Assembly (NCBI GenBank): GCA_963677695.2
Contig: CAXXUJ010000002.1
Location: 1-64,000 of the forward strand
Direction of reading: 5' to 3'
DNA from: SABI01 sp963677695
GTDB lineage: Bacteria > Spirochaetota > Spirochaetia > Sphaerochaetales > Sphaerochaetaceae
DNA length: 64,000 nt
A program made the translations under genes and the position numbers. The notes below the pieces were generated by a model. The model did not search any database, had not been told where the DNA came from, and worked only from the letters and a program-made list of their open reading frames with translations. The stretch's first letter is position 1, and every line of letters begins with the position of its first letter. Below are positions 51,635 to 59,673 of this stretch, piece after piece.

Positions 51635-52657
51635 ATGGAAAAATCTTATCACGCCCATCCAGTCACAAACTACATCGTCAAGATTCTCAATGGAATGGCC
51701 CAGGGGCTGTTCGCGTCCCTGATCATCGGTCTCATACTGAAACAGGTAGGGGGGTATCTCAACCTCTCAGTCATTCAGCTTTTCGGACAGATCGCCATGT
51801 ACATGATGGGTCCTGCCATCGGAGTCGGTGTTGCCATGGCAACAGGAGCTCCCGCGCTGGTTGTCTTCGCATCGGCAGTTACCGGTGCTCTCGGAGCAGG
51901 AACGTTCGTCGCTGAAGGGGCTGCAGTAGCCAAGGTCGTTATCGGTGAACCGATGGGAGCCATGATCGCTTCCCTTATCGGTGCCGAGATCGGCAGAAGG
52001 GTAGCGGGAAAGACCAAGTTCGATATTCTTCTTATCCCCATCGTGGTTATCACGGTAGGAGGCCTTGCAGGTGTGTTCATTTCACCGTACGTTGCCATGC
52101 TGATGAAGATGATCGGTGAGTTCATCAACACCCTTACTACACTCTATCCCATCCCGATGGGAATCCTGGTGGCGGCAGTGGTCGGTATGGTCCTGACACT
52201 CCCAATCTCCTCAGCTGCGATCTGTATCTCACTGGGAATCAGCGGTCTCGCAGCAGGGGCTGCAACGGTAGGCTGTGCCTCCCAGATGGTCGGTTTCGCT
52301 ATGAGCGGTTTCAAGGAGAACAAGGTAAGCGGATTGATCTCTCAGGGACTCGGTACCAGTATGATCCAGGTTCCCAATATCGTGAAGAACTGGAGAATCT
52401 GGGTTCCCCCCACACTCACCGCAGCAATCCTCGGACCCTTTGCAACAACGCTCTTTCAGATGCAGAACAACGCTGCAGGGGCAGGTATGGGCACCAGCGG
52501 TCTGGTGGGACAGATCAACACGATCGCCGTCATGGGAGCTGAAGCATGGTGGAAGGTCGTCCTCCTCCACTTCCTGGCTCCCGGTCTTCTCTCACTGCTG
52601 ATAAGCAACTTCATGAGAAAGAAGAACTGGATCAAGGCCGGCGACTACCAGCTGTAA
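51635..52657 (+). CDS. PTS EIIC-like membrane protein (PfoR family)
   Basis: A 340-residue membrane protein with about nine helices. The sequence ILNGMAQGLFASLIIGLILKQVG near the start, the glycine-rich middle (AGTFVAEGAAVAKVVIGEPMGAMIASLIGAEIG) and NNAAGAGMGTSGLVGQI fit the PfoR/PTS_EIIC_2 family (COG3641). Its members lack EIIA and EIIB parts and their substrates are unknown; some were first named as toxin regulators. AAAGGAGGAG precedes the ATG. Its leader may form alternative hairpins. No PTS partner gene is in the window. Confidence 0.82.
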   Translation: MEKSYHAHPVTNYIVKILNGMAQGLFASLIIGLILKQVGGYLNLSVIQLFGQIAMYMMGPAIGVGVAMATGAPALVVFASAVTGALGAGTFVAEGAAVAKVVIGEPMGAMIASLIGAEIGRRVAGKTKFDILLIPIVVITVGGLAGVFISPYVAMLMKMIGEFINTLTTLYPIPMGILVAAVVGMVLTLPISSAAICISLGISGLAAGAATVGCASQMVGFAMSGFKENKVSGLISQGLGTSMIQVPNIVKNWRIWVPPTLTAAILGPFATTLFQMQNNAAGAGMGTSGLVGQINTIAVMGAEAWWKVVLLHFLAPGLLSLLISNFMRKKNWIKAGDYQL

Positions 52658-52676
52658 AGCTTCTTCGATAACGAAC

Positions 52677-52715
52677 CACTCTCCCGGTCTATACTGGTCA
52701 GGGAGAGTGTTTCAT
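52677..52715 (+). terminator. Probable terminator after the EIIC-like gene
   Basis: CACTCTCCC and GGGAGAGTG form a perfect 9-bp stem with a 15-nt loop, followed by TTTCAT. The T-run is short. Confidence 0.55.
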
Positions 52716-52790
52716 GTCATCGCCCCCATATCCTTCCTCGTTTCCATGATATATGTGGACAAATCAGTGCTCACGTTACATAGTAAGAGT

Positions 52791-54476
52791 ATGGAATGGT
52801 TAAGGTTTAAATTTACAGGCAGTCTGAAATCGCATGCCTCCAGGATGAGAATTCTCTTTTTCACCCTCCTGGTCTTTCTGATTCTCTCCCTGCTCTTCCT
52901 TTCCTTCTATATCGCACAGAAAGCACAGAACCGTCAGATAGTTGTTGACGAACTATCCACTCAGGAACAGGCCTTTTTCGAAATCGCATCCCTCTCTATC
53001 GAGGACTCCCTTCAGCATCTCGCAGGAGATCTGTTCATCCTTGCCGATTATACGCTCAGTGCCATGGAAAACTCATCTCACACTTCACCCCTGCAGGAAG
53101 TTGATTCCCTCTATACCAACATCGTGATGCAGCACAGGCTCTATGATGCAATCAGCGTGCTGAACAATGAAGGGCAGGAGATACTCCGGGTGAACAGCAG
53201 TGAAGAAGGAGCAGTCACTGTAGCAGAAGATGAGCTTCAGGACAAGGCGGACCGTGATTATGTTCAGGCAACACAGAACCTTCACTCCCGTGAAATCTAT
53301 CTTTCCCCGATCGATTTGAGTATGGAGAACGGGAGGATAGAGATTCCCTACAAACCGATTCTCCGTATCGCTACACCGCTGGTTTCATCCACAGGGGAGA
53401 GGCAGGGGATGATCGTGGTGAACTATCTTGCCGATACAATCCTGTCGGTCATAAGGGAAGCGACCGAAGATTATCCCTCAGACTTTTTCTTAGTCAACAA
53501 AGACGGGTACTATCTTATAAACGACCGCAGTCCATCTCTTGAGTTCTCCTTCATGTTCCCCCGTTCCACTGCCGAAGGAAACCTGGCAGCTGAAAAACCT
53601 GAGCTTGCAGCTCTGATGAAGCAGCAGGAGAAGGGGAACCTCGTACAGGAAGATGGCCTCTATATCTTCAGCAGAATACACCCCTACACAAAGATCGCTT
53701 CTCACTTTACAACCATGGTTGAATGCTCGGACTGCTCTGAGAATTATGCATGGACCATTATTTCGTTCTATCCTGATTCCTATGTCGATTCGCTGGTGAA
53801 CCGGCGGCTGCTGTTCAATGACATCGAACTGATCCCCGTTTTCCTCCTCATTATACTCCTAAGCATCTTCATAGGGATCTTCTGGTTCCAGAGATCTTCA
53901 CGCTCCAGATTTATCACTTCGATAGCGAGAGAGGATCAGCTGACAGGGGCGCTCAGCAGGGCATGGGGAATGAAAAGAATAGAGAAACTCCTTCATGAAT
54001 CACTTAGTGAATCACAACTGTGCGCCTTTCTTTTCATGGACCTTGACAGGTTCAAGGAAGTCAATGATACCTACGGACACAAGGTGGGGGATGAGGTGCT
54101 CCACAGTTTCTCTCAGCGAGTGAAAAATCTTATCAGGGGAGATGATATGCTCATCCGCCTTGGCGGTGACGAGTTCCTTCTCGTCCTCAGTTTCATTCAC
54201 TCACGGGAAGAGGTATCTCTCATCGCATCAAGGATTCACGATAAGATCGTGCAGCCCTTCACCTCACAGCTGACGGGGAAGGCGATTCAGCTTGACTGCT
54301 GTATGGGGGCGGCAGTCTGCCCCGAGGACGGGACTTCCGTAAGCGATATCCTGAGCATAAGCGACAGGGCGATGTACCAGGCAAAGCAGACAGAAGGTAT
54401 CTGGTACGCCGAATACTCACAGGGACCCCAGGAAGAAAAGGATAGGGGAAGAAGCGTCTTTCTTTTATGTATTTGA
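52791..54476 (+). CDS. Diguanylate cyclase with periplasmic sensor domain
   Basis: Makes cyclic-di-GMP. About 561 residues: a membrane segment (RILFFTLLVFLILSLLFLSFYIA), a ~300-residue periplasmic Cache-like sensor (DYVQATQNLHSREIYLSP, RIATPLVSSTGERQGMIVVNY, FLVNKDGYYLIN), a second helix (LIPVFLLIILLSIFIGIFWF), and a GGDEF domain with RLGGDEF. Unlike the cyclase at 17632 it has the inhibitory site RGDD five residues before GGDEF. The ATG at 52791 is preferred over an upstream start at 52707 that lies in the terminator; TGGACA-17-CATAGT ends six bases before it, so the mRNA may be leaderless. Confidence 0.87.
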   Translation: MEWLRFKFTGSLKSHASRMRILFFTLLVFLILSLLFLSFYIAQKAQNRQIVVDELSTQEQAFFEIASLSIEDSLQHLAGDLFILADYTLSAMENSSHTSPLQEVDSLYTNIVMQHRLYDAISVLNNEGQEILRVNSSEEGAVTVAEDELQDKADRDYVQATQNLHSREIYLSPIDLSMENGRIEIPYKPILRIATPLVSSTGERQGMIVVNYLADTILSVIREATEDYPSDFFLVNKDGYYLINDRSPSLEFSFMFPRSTAEGNLAAEKPELAALMKQQEKGNLVQEDGLYIFSRIHPYTKIASHFTTMVECSDCSENYAWTIISFYPDSYVDSLVNRRLLFNDIELIPVFLLIILLSIFIGIFWFQRSSRSRFITSIAREDQLTGALSRAWGMKRIEKLLHESLSESQLCAFLFMDLDRFKEVNDTYGHKVGDEVLHSFSQRVKNLIRGDDMLIRLGGDEFLLVLSFIHSREEVSLIASRIHDKIVQPFTSQLTGKAIQLDCCMGAAVCPEDGTSVSDILSISDRAMYQAKQTEGIWYAEYSQGPQEEKDRGRSVFLLCI

Positions 54477-54536
54477 ATAAAAAATTGAATTCGTGCATAA
54501 AAGATGAATAATTATAAGTGAAACCAACCTTTTGTG

Positions 54537-54563
54537 TTGACATTTTATCTGAAGTTGTATTAA
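54537..54563 (+). promoter_or_regulatory. Predicted promoter of the ilv-leu operon
   Basis: Consensus TTGACA (54537-54542), then an AT-rich -10 region TATTAA (54558-54563; spacer 15, or 17 to TTAAAA). The leader ORF begins about 30 bases after the expected start of transcription. Confidence 0.5.
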
Positions 54564-54599
54564 AACTGAAGCAATCAATTTGTGAACGAGGTGCCGAAC

Positions 54600-54728
54600 A
54601 TGATCAGGGCAGGAGAAACCAGATACCATTCAGACTCTCTTCTCTCCCCCGTACGGGTAAACAGCTTACCCGCGCTCATTTCCGTCCTCCCCGCAATTAT
54701 TCTAGTAGTAGTACTTATTATTCTCTAA
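54600..54728 (+). CDS. Leader peptide of the ilv-leu operon
   Basis: A 42-codon ORF starting ATG ATC AGG with GAGGTG seven bases upstream. Its last ten codons before TAA are all branched-chain: Ile-Ile-Leu-Val-Val-Val-Leu-Ile-Ile-Leu (54696-54725). It lies between the promoter and ilvN, just before interleaved RNA stems. This is the composition and place of an IlvL-type attenuation peptide: ribosomes short of charged tRNA would stall on this run. It is too short and low in complexity for database matching. The peptide itself probably has no function. Confidence 0.8.
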   Translation: MIRAGETRYHSDSLLSPVRVNSLPALISVLPAIILVVVLIIL

Positions 54729-54730
54729 AA

Positions 54731-54794
54731 CCACGGTATACCGATAAATTGGTGCAGCCGTGGGGATTCTTCTTCACGGCTTATTGGTGTACCG
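54731..54794 (+). promoter_or_regulatory. Attenuator with mutually exclusive RNA stems before ilvN
   Basis: CCACGG (54731-54736) can pair with CCGTGG (54758-54763) as an antiterminator. GCCGTG (54757-54762) can pair with CACGGC (54775-54780), followed by TTATT, as a terminator. The shared GCCGTGG makes them exclusive. CGGTATACC (54734-54742) can also pair with GGTGTACCG (54786-54794). A separate perfect hairpin, CGGGTAA/TTACCCG (54654-54672), lies inside the leader ORF. Confidence 0.65.
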
Positions 54795-54846
54795 TAGCAT
54801 GTATGATAAAGATGCACCGGAAACAGATAAGAAAAGGAGATATGAG

Positions 54847-55347
54847 ATGCAGAGGTATACACTCGGAATTCTAGTCAATAACCATCCCGGAGTCCTGTCT
54901 CGCGTAGTAGGGCTGTTCAGCCGTCGCGGGTATAACATCGACAGCCTCTCAGTCGGTGAAACCGAATCCTCGGAAGTTAGTAGAATCACAATAGTCGTCA
55001 CCGGCGACAGAAGAATCGTAGAACAGATAGAGAAGCAGGTTGCAAAGCTTCATGACGTGATCAAGGTCGTCGAACTGACCCTTCAGGGTTCGATCCAGAC
55101 TGAGCTTGTCCTCGTGAAGGTGAAGACAACCGATACCACCCGTGCAGCGGTCGTGGAACTCTCTGAAATCTTCAAAGCGAAAATCCAGGACGTCACAGAA
55201 AGTACTCTCACTATGAGAATCACGGGTAATGCGGATAAGGTATCCTCATTCCTCCGTCTTGTGGAGCCCTATGGGATTACAGAGCTGGTGAGGACTGGTA
55301 TGACAGCCATGGAAAGAGGTTCACTGCCTTTGGTGAATCACGAATAA
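54847..55347 (+). CDS. ilvN: Acetolactate synthase small (regulatory) subunit
   Basis: ACT-domain subunit that gives acetolactate synthase full activity and valine feedback. The ACT domain starts at once: LGILVNNHPGVLSRVVGLFSRRGYNIDSLSVG (residues 6-37). The C-terminal ALS_SS_C part (ELVLVKVKTTD ... VEPYGITELVRTGMTAMERG) is complete. 166 residues. ATG at 54847 with GGAG eight bases upstream; the frame upstream runs through the attenuator and is rejected. It is the first structural gene of the operon, about 7 kb from its partner ilvB. Confidence 0.95.
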   Translation: MQRYTLGILVNNHPGVLSRVVGLFSRRGYNIDSLSVGETESSEVSRITIVVTGDRRIVEQIEKQVAKLHDVIKVVELTLQGSIQTELVLVKVKTTDTTRAAVVELSEIFKAKIQDVTESTLTMRITGNADKVSSFLRLVEPYGITELVRTGMTAMERGSLPLVNHE

Positions 55348-55366
55348 CATAGATAAGGAGCAAAAT

Positions 55367-56362
55367 ATGAGCACTATGTATTATGAAAGCGATGTAGATC
55401 TCAACGTCATCAAAGACAAGAAGGTCGCAATCATCGGGTACGGATCACAGGGACATGCACATGCACTTAACCTGATGGAATCAGGAGTGGATGTGCGTGT
55501 AGGCCTGTACGAGGGATCAAAGTCCAAGGCACTCGCAGAAGAAGCAGGACTGAAGGTCATGAACACAGCTGACGCAGCAGCGGAAGCAGATGTGATCATG
55601 ATGCTGGTCAATGATGAAAAGATGGCAGCTATCTACAACAGCGAGATCAAGCCCGGTCTCAAAGCAGGTAACTACATTGCTTTCGCTCACGGATTCAATA
55701 TCCACTTCGGTCAGATCGTTCCCGCTGATGACATCAACGTTATCATGATCGCTCCGAAGGGTCCCGGACACACTGTCCGTTCCCAGTTCCAGGAAGGTAA
55801 GGGCGTTCCTTCACTCGTCGCAGTTCACCAGGACCCCTCAGGCAACTCAAAGGAAGTCGCTCTCGCATATGCAGCCGGTCTCGGTGCAGGCAGAGCAGGT
55901 ATCTTCGATACCACATTCAAGGAAGAGACAGAGACTGACCTCTTCGGTGAGCAGGCTATCCTCTGCGGTGGTGTTACAGCTCTGATCAAGGCAGGTTTCG
56001 ACACTCTCGTAGAAGCTGGTTACCAGCCCGAGATGGCTTACTTCGAGTGTCTCCACGAGATGAAGCTGATCATTGACCTCGTAAACCAGGGCGGACTCTC
56101 CTACATGCGTTACTCAATCAGTGACACAGCTGAATACGGTGACTACATCACTGGCGATAAGATCATCACTGATGAGACCCGCAAGGCAATGAAGGGTGTT
56201 CTCACTGACATTCAGACCGGCGTATTCGCACGCAACTGGCTCCTCGAGAACCAGGTCAACCGCCCTTACTTCAACGCTAAGAGAAGAATCGAGAGCGAAA
56301 GCCTGATCGAGACAACCGGTGCAAAGCTGAGAAAGCTGATGAGCTGGCTGAAGAAGAACTAA
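55367..56362 (+). CDS. ilvC: Ketol-acid reductoisomerase
   Basis: Isomerises and reduces acetolactate (and acetohydroxybutyrate). Class I, 331 residues. The NAD(P) motif GYGSQGHAHALNL is at residues 25-37; the specificity loop contains EGSKSK, whose Ser residues usually favour NADPH. The Mg-binding segments KGPGHTVRSQF, FGEQAILCGG and YFECLHEMKLI are intact. Its base use is the most regular in the window (many CTC, AAG, GGT codons), consistent with high expression. Nineteen bases separate it from ilvN. Confidence 0.96.
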   Translation: MSTMYYESDVDLNVIKDKKVAIIGYGSQGHAHALNLMESGVDVRVGLYEGSKSKALAEEAGLKVMNTADAAAEADVIMMLVNDEKMAAIYNSEIKPGLKAGNYIAFAHGFNIHFGQIVPADDINVIMIAPKGPGHTVRSQFQEGKGVPSLVAVHQDPSGNSKEVALAYAAGLGAGRAGIFDTTFKEETETDLFGEQAILCGGVTALIKAGFDTLVEAGYQPEMAYFECLHEMKLIIDLVNQGGLSYMRYSISDTAEYGDYITGDKIITDETRKAMKGVLTDIQTGVFARNWLLENQVNRPYFNAKRRIESESLIETTGAKLRKLMSWLKKN

Positions 56363-56392
56363 AAAAAACTATCAATACTTCAGGAGGAAAGT

Positions 56393-58036
56393 ATGGCAGA
56401 CAGAATTGCAATCTTTGATACCACATTACGCGATGGAGAACAGGCCCCCGGGTACTCCATGAACCTAGAGCAGAAGATGAGGCTTGCAAAGCAGCTCGAG
56501 CTACTAGGCGTTGATGTTATCGAAGCCGGGTTTGCCATTGCCAGCCCTGGAGACTTTGAATCGGTGAGGTCGATCTCTTCGGTGATCGACCATACCACCG
56601 TCGCTTCCCTTTCCCGTGCCCTTCCCAAAGATATCGACAGGGCATGGGAAGCCGTGAAAGAGGCGAGAAAACCGAGAATTCACACCTTCATCGCTACCAG
56701 CGATCTCCACCTGCAGTACAAACTGAAGATGGACAAGGACCGTGCCTTCGAGCAGGCCAATGCTATGGTCACCTATGCTCGAAACCTCTGTCCGGAGGTT
56801 GAGTTCTCAGCAGAAGATGCGCTGAGAAGCGACAGGGAATACCTTGCACGCATCGTGGAAAGCGTCATCGATAGAGGCGCCACGATCATCAACATTCCCG
56901 ACACCGTCGGGTACACCACTCCCGATGAGATGGGCGGACTTATCTCATACCTGATGAATACCGTCCCCAATGTCGACAAGGCGATTCTCTCCGTTCACTG
57001 TCACAACGATCTCGGTCTCGCTGTCGCCAATACCCTCGCGGGTATCAAGGCAGGAGCACGCCAGGCGGAACTGACGATGTGCGGAATAGGGGAGAGGGCA
57101 GGAAATGCCGCTATCGAAGAAGTCGTCATGGCAATGAAGACCCGTAAGGATATCTTCCCCTATGAAGTCGCTCTTGATACGACACAGCTGTACAACACAG
57201 CGCGTCTCCTCTCGAACGTGACCACTGTCCCGATCAATCCCAGTAAGGCGATTGTCGGTGCAAACGCGTTCAGTCATGAATCAGGCATACATCAGCATGG
57301 TATGATGGCTCACTCCGAAACCTATGAGATCATGAGACCCGAATCGATCGGTCTCAAGAAGACTACGATGGTTCTCGGTAAGCACAGCGGTCAGCATGCT
57401 TTCAACCACAGAATGTCGGAACTTGGATACGATCTCGATGCAGATCTCAGCAAGAAGCTCTTCGAGGACTTCAAGCACCTTGCCGACAAGAAGAAGGAGA
57501 TCACCGACAGGGATCTCATTGCCATGATGGAAAGCGGTACACAGAGCTCTCCCCAGATTTTCGAACTCGACAGCTTTGTCGTGAACAGCGGAAACCTGAT
57601 GACGGCGACTGCCTGTGTGACCCTCACCAGAAACGGCAAGAAGATGCAGGCGGTGGAGATGGGAACAGGTCCCGTCTACGCAGCCTTCAAGGCAGTAGAG
57701 AAGATTGTCAGAAAATCGTTCGTTCTCGATGATTACCAGCTGAGAGCGGTCACTGAGCACAGAGACGCTCTTGGGGAGGTCCTCGTGAAGATTAGTGACG
57801 CACACAGCGAATATCGTGGACGAGGTGTCTCTACAGACGTTATCGAAGCATCGCTCCTCTCCCTCCTCAGTGCCGTGAACAGAATGTTCGAGGCGAATGA
57901 AACTCATTCACCCCAGGACAGCGATCACAGCGGCAGCGAGAAGGCCCGTTCCTGGGAGCCGCTTTCAAAGGAGGCTCTTGAAAGAGACATGAAAGTGACA
58001 GGAACTGTGAAGAGTGATGTCTCAAAAGAGGTATAA
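56393..58036 (+). CDS. leuA: 2-isopropylmalate synthase
   Basis: First committed step of leucine synthesis. HMGL-like barrel: IFDTTLRDGEQAPGYSMNLEQKMRLAKQLELLGVDVIEAGFAIASPGD (residues 6-53), HCHNDLGLAVANTLAG with the metal His residues, and CGIGERAGNAAIEEVVMAM. The Ala/Gly-rich HMGL signature and the C-terminal LeuA dimer/leucine-binding domain follow (from about 395). The tail after residue 510 is Ser/Glu-rich and not conserved. AGGAGG precedes the ATG. Next to the paralogous cimA. Confidence 0.94.
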   Translation: MADRIAIFDTTLRDGEQAPGYSMNLEQKMRLAKQLELLGVDVIEAGFAIASPGDFESVRSISSVIDHTTVASLSRALPKDIDRAWEAVKEARKPRIHTFIATSDLHLQYKLKMDKDRAFEQANAMVTYARNLCPEVEFSAEDALRSDREYLARIVESVIDRGATIINIPDTVGYTTPDEMGGLISYLMNTVPNVDKAILSVHCHNDLGLAVANTLAGIKAGARQAELTMCGIGERAGNAAIEEVVMAMKTRKDIFPYEVALDTTQLYNTARLLSNVTTVPINPSKAIVGANAFSHESGIHQHGMMAHSETYEIMRPESIGLKKTTMVLGKHSGQHAFNHRMSELGYDLDADLSKKLFEDFKHLADKKKEITDRDLIAMMESGTQSSPQIFELDSFVVNSGNLMTATACVTLTRNGKKMQAVEMGTGPVYAAFKAVEKIVRKSFVLDDYQLRAVTEHRDALGEVLVKISDAHSEYRGRGVSTDVIEASLLSLLSAVNRMFEANETHSPQDSDHSGSEKARSWEPLSKEALERDMKVTGTVKSDVSKEV

Positions 58037-58038
58037 TT

Positions 58039-59673
58039 ATGAGTAAGGCAGATAAGAAGATAGAACTGTTCGATTCCACCCTGCGTGATGGCGCGCAGGG
58101 GGAGGGGATCAGCTTTTCCGTCCTTGACAAGATAAAGATCGTACAGCTTCTCGATGAAATCGGGGTCGACTATGTCGAAGCCGGTAACCCGGGTTCAAAC
58201 CCGAAGGACCTTGAGTTCTTCGGTGAGATCGCGAACATGAAACTGAAGAACGTCAAGCTGGTCGCCTTCGGCGCGACCAGAAGAAGGAATATCGACGTTA
58301 CCGAGGATGTCAATCTCGCTTCCCTGATCAAGGCCGGAACCGACTATGTCTCGATCTTCGGTAAGAGCTGGGACTTCCAGGTCACAGATATCATCAGAAC
58401 GACGCTTGACGAGAATATGGCTATGATCCGCGATACGATCGCCTACATGGTCTCTGAGGGCAAGGGTGTCATCTTCGATGCCGAGCACTTCTACGACGGG
58501 TATATTGAGAATAAAGAGTATGCGATGGCAACAGTACTCGAAGCTGCAAAGGCCGGTGCACAGTCGATCGCACTCTGCGATACCCGCGGCGGAACCGTTC
58601 CTGCCATGATCGCGCAGGCGACAGCCGATGTGGTGAAGCTCCTTGAAGCCGATTATCCCGAGGTGAAGGTGGGTATTCACACCCATAACGATATCTCCTG
58701 TGCAGAAGCCTCCAGCCTCCTCGCTGTTGAAGCAGGTGCACGGCAGGTGCAGGGAACCTTCATCGGTTTCGGCGAGAGATGCGGAAACGCGAACCTCGCC
58801 ACCATCATCCCGACACTCCAGCTGAAGATGGGGTATGAGGTGATCACCTCCGAAGCCCTCTCTCAGCTCACCTATACCTCCCACGCGATCGCCGAGATCG
58901 CAAATATCTCGATCCCTCACGGAACCGCATACATCGGACGCAGTGCATTCACTCACAAAGGCGGAATGCACATCGACGGAGTTTCCAAGAACCCGAAGGC
59001 GTTCGAACACATCTCACCCGATGATGTAGGGAATGAGAGACGTTTCCTCACTTCCGAGGTGTCAGGCCGCTCAACCATTCTGAAGCAGATTCAGAAGTTT
59101 GCTCCCGACCTTGACAAGAACGCTCCTCAGACCAAGCATATCATCGACAAGCTGAAGACACTTGAGATGGAAGGGTATCAGTTCGAGGGAGCTGAAAGCT
59201 CGTTCGAGCTCGTGATTGCAAAGGAACTGGGAACCTATACTCCGTTCTTCACCCTCGACCACTACAGAACGCTCGGAGAGATGCCTCCCACAGGAGATAT
59301 CGACACGTCCCATACCGCAGTGGTCAAGGTATTCGTGAACGGTCAGAGTGATATAGAAGCGGCTCAGGGAGACGGTCCCGTCCATGCACTCGATAGAGCG
59401 CTCAGACGTGTCCTTGAAAACTTCTACCCCTGCCTTGCCGATATCCGCCTGACAGACTACAAGGTGCGTGTGCTCGATTCGATGCACGCCTCTGCAGCGA
59501 AGGTCAGGGTTCTCATCGAAACGACGGAAGATGAACACTCCTGGTCGACGATGGGCGTTTCTACCGATATTATTGAAGCAAGCTGGCTTGCGCTGGTTGA
59601 TTCCATTGATTACAAACTGATGAAGGAGGGAGTCGTCCCTGCCTCTGACCATACCAAAGGAGATTTAGCATGA
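58039..59673 (+). CDS. cimA: (R)-citramalate synthase
   Basis: Condenses pyruvate with acetyl-CoA to citramalate, opening the threonine-independent route to 2-ketobutyrate and isoleucine. The start KKIELFDSTLRDGAQGEGISFSVLDKIKIVQLLDEIGVDYVEAGNPGSNPKD is the CimA/LeuA-like signature, with GKSWDFQVTDIIRTTL, HTHNDISCAEASSLLAVEAGARQVQGT and the GERCGNANL motif after. 544 residues including a C-terminal regulatory domain. It lies three bases after leuA and overlaps leuB by 4 bases. A homocitrate or general LeuA2 role is less likely. Confidence 0.9.
   Translation: MSKADKKIELFDSTLRDGAQGEGISFSVLDKIKIVQLLDEIGVDYVEAGNPGSNPKDLEFFGEIANMKLKNVKLVAFGATRRRNIDVTEDVNLASLIKAGTDYVSIFGKSWDFQVTDIIRTTLDENMAMIRDTIAYMVSEGKGVIFDAEHFYDGYIENKEYAMATVLEAAKAGAQSIALCDTRGGTVPAMIAQATADVVKLLEADYPEVKVGIHTHNDISCAEASSLLAVEAGARQVQGTFIGFGERCGNANLATIIPTLQLKMGYEVITSEALSQLTYTSHAIAEIANISIPHGTAYIGRSAFTHKGGMHIDGVSKNPKAFEHISPDDVGNERRFLTSEVSGRSTILKQIQKFAPDLDKNAPQTKHIIDKLKTLEMEGYQFEGAESSFELVIAKELGTYTPFFTLDHYRTLGEMPPTGDIDTSHTAVVKVFVNGQSDIEAAQGDGPVHALDRALRRVLENFYPCLADIRLTDYKVRVLDSMHASAAKVRVLIETTEDEHSWSTMGVSTDIIEASWLALVDSIDYKLMKEGVVPASDHTKGDLA

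Noticed and set aside
54477..54846. Possible T-box riboswitch before ilvN
   Set aside because: No T-box consensus or specifier-loop layout was found, while a leader peptide with ten branched-chain codons explains the region better.
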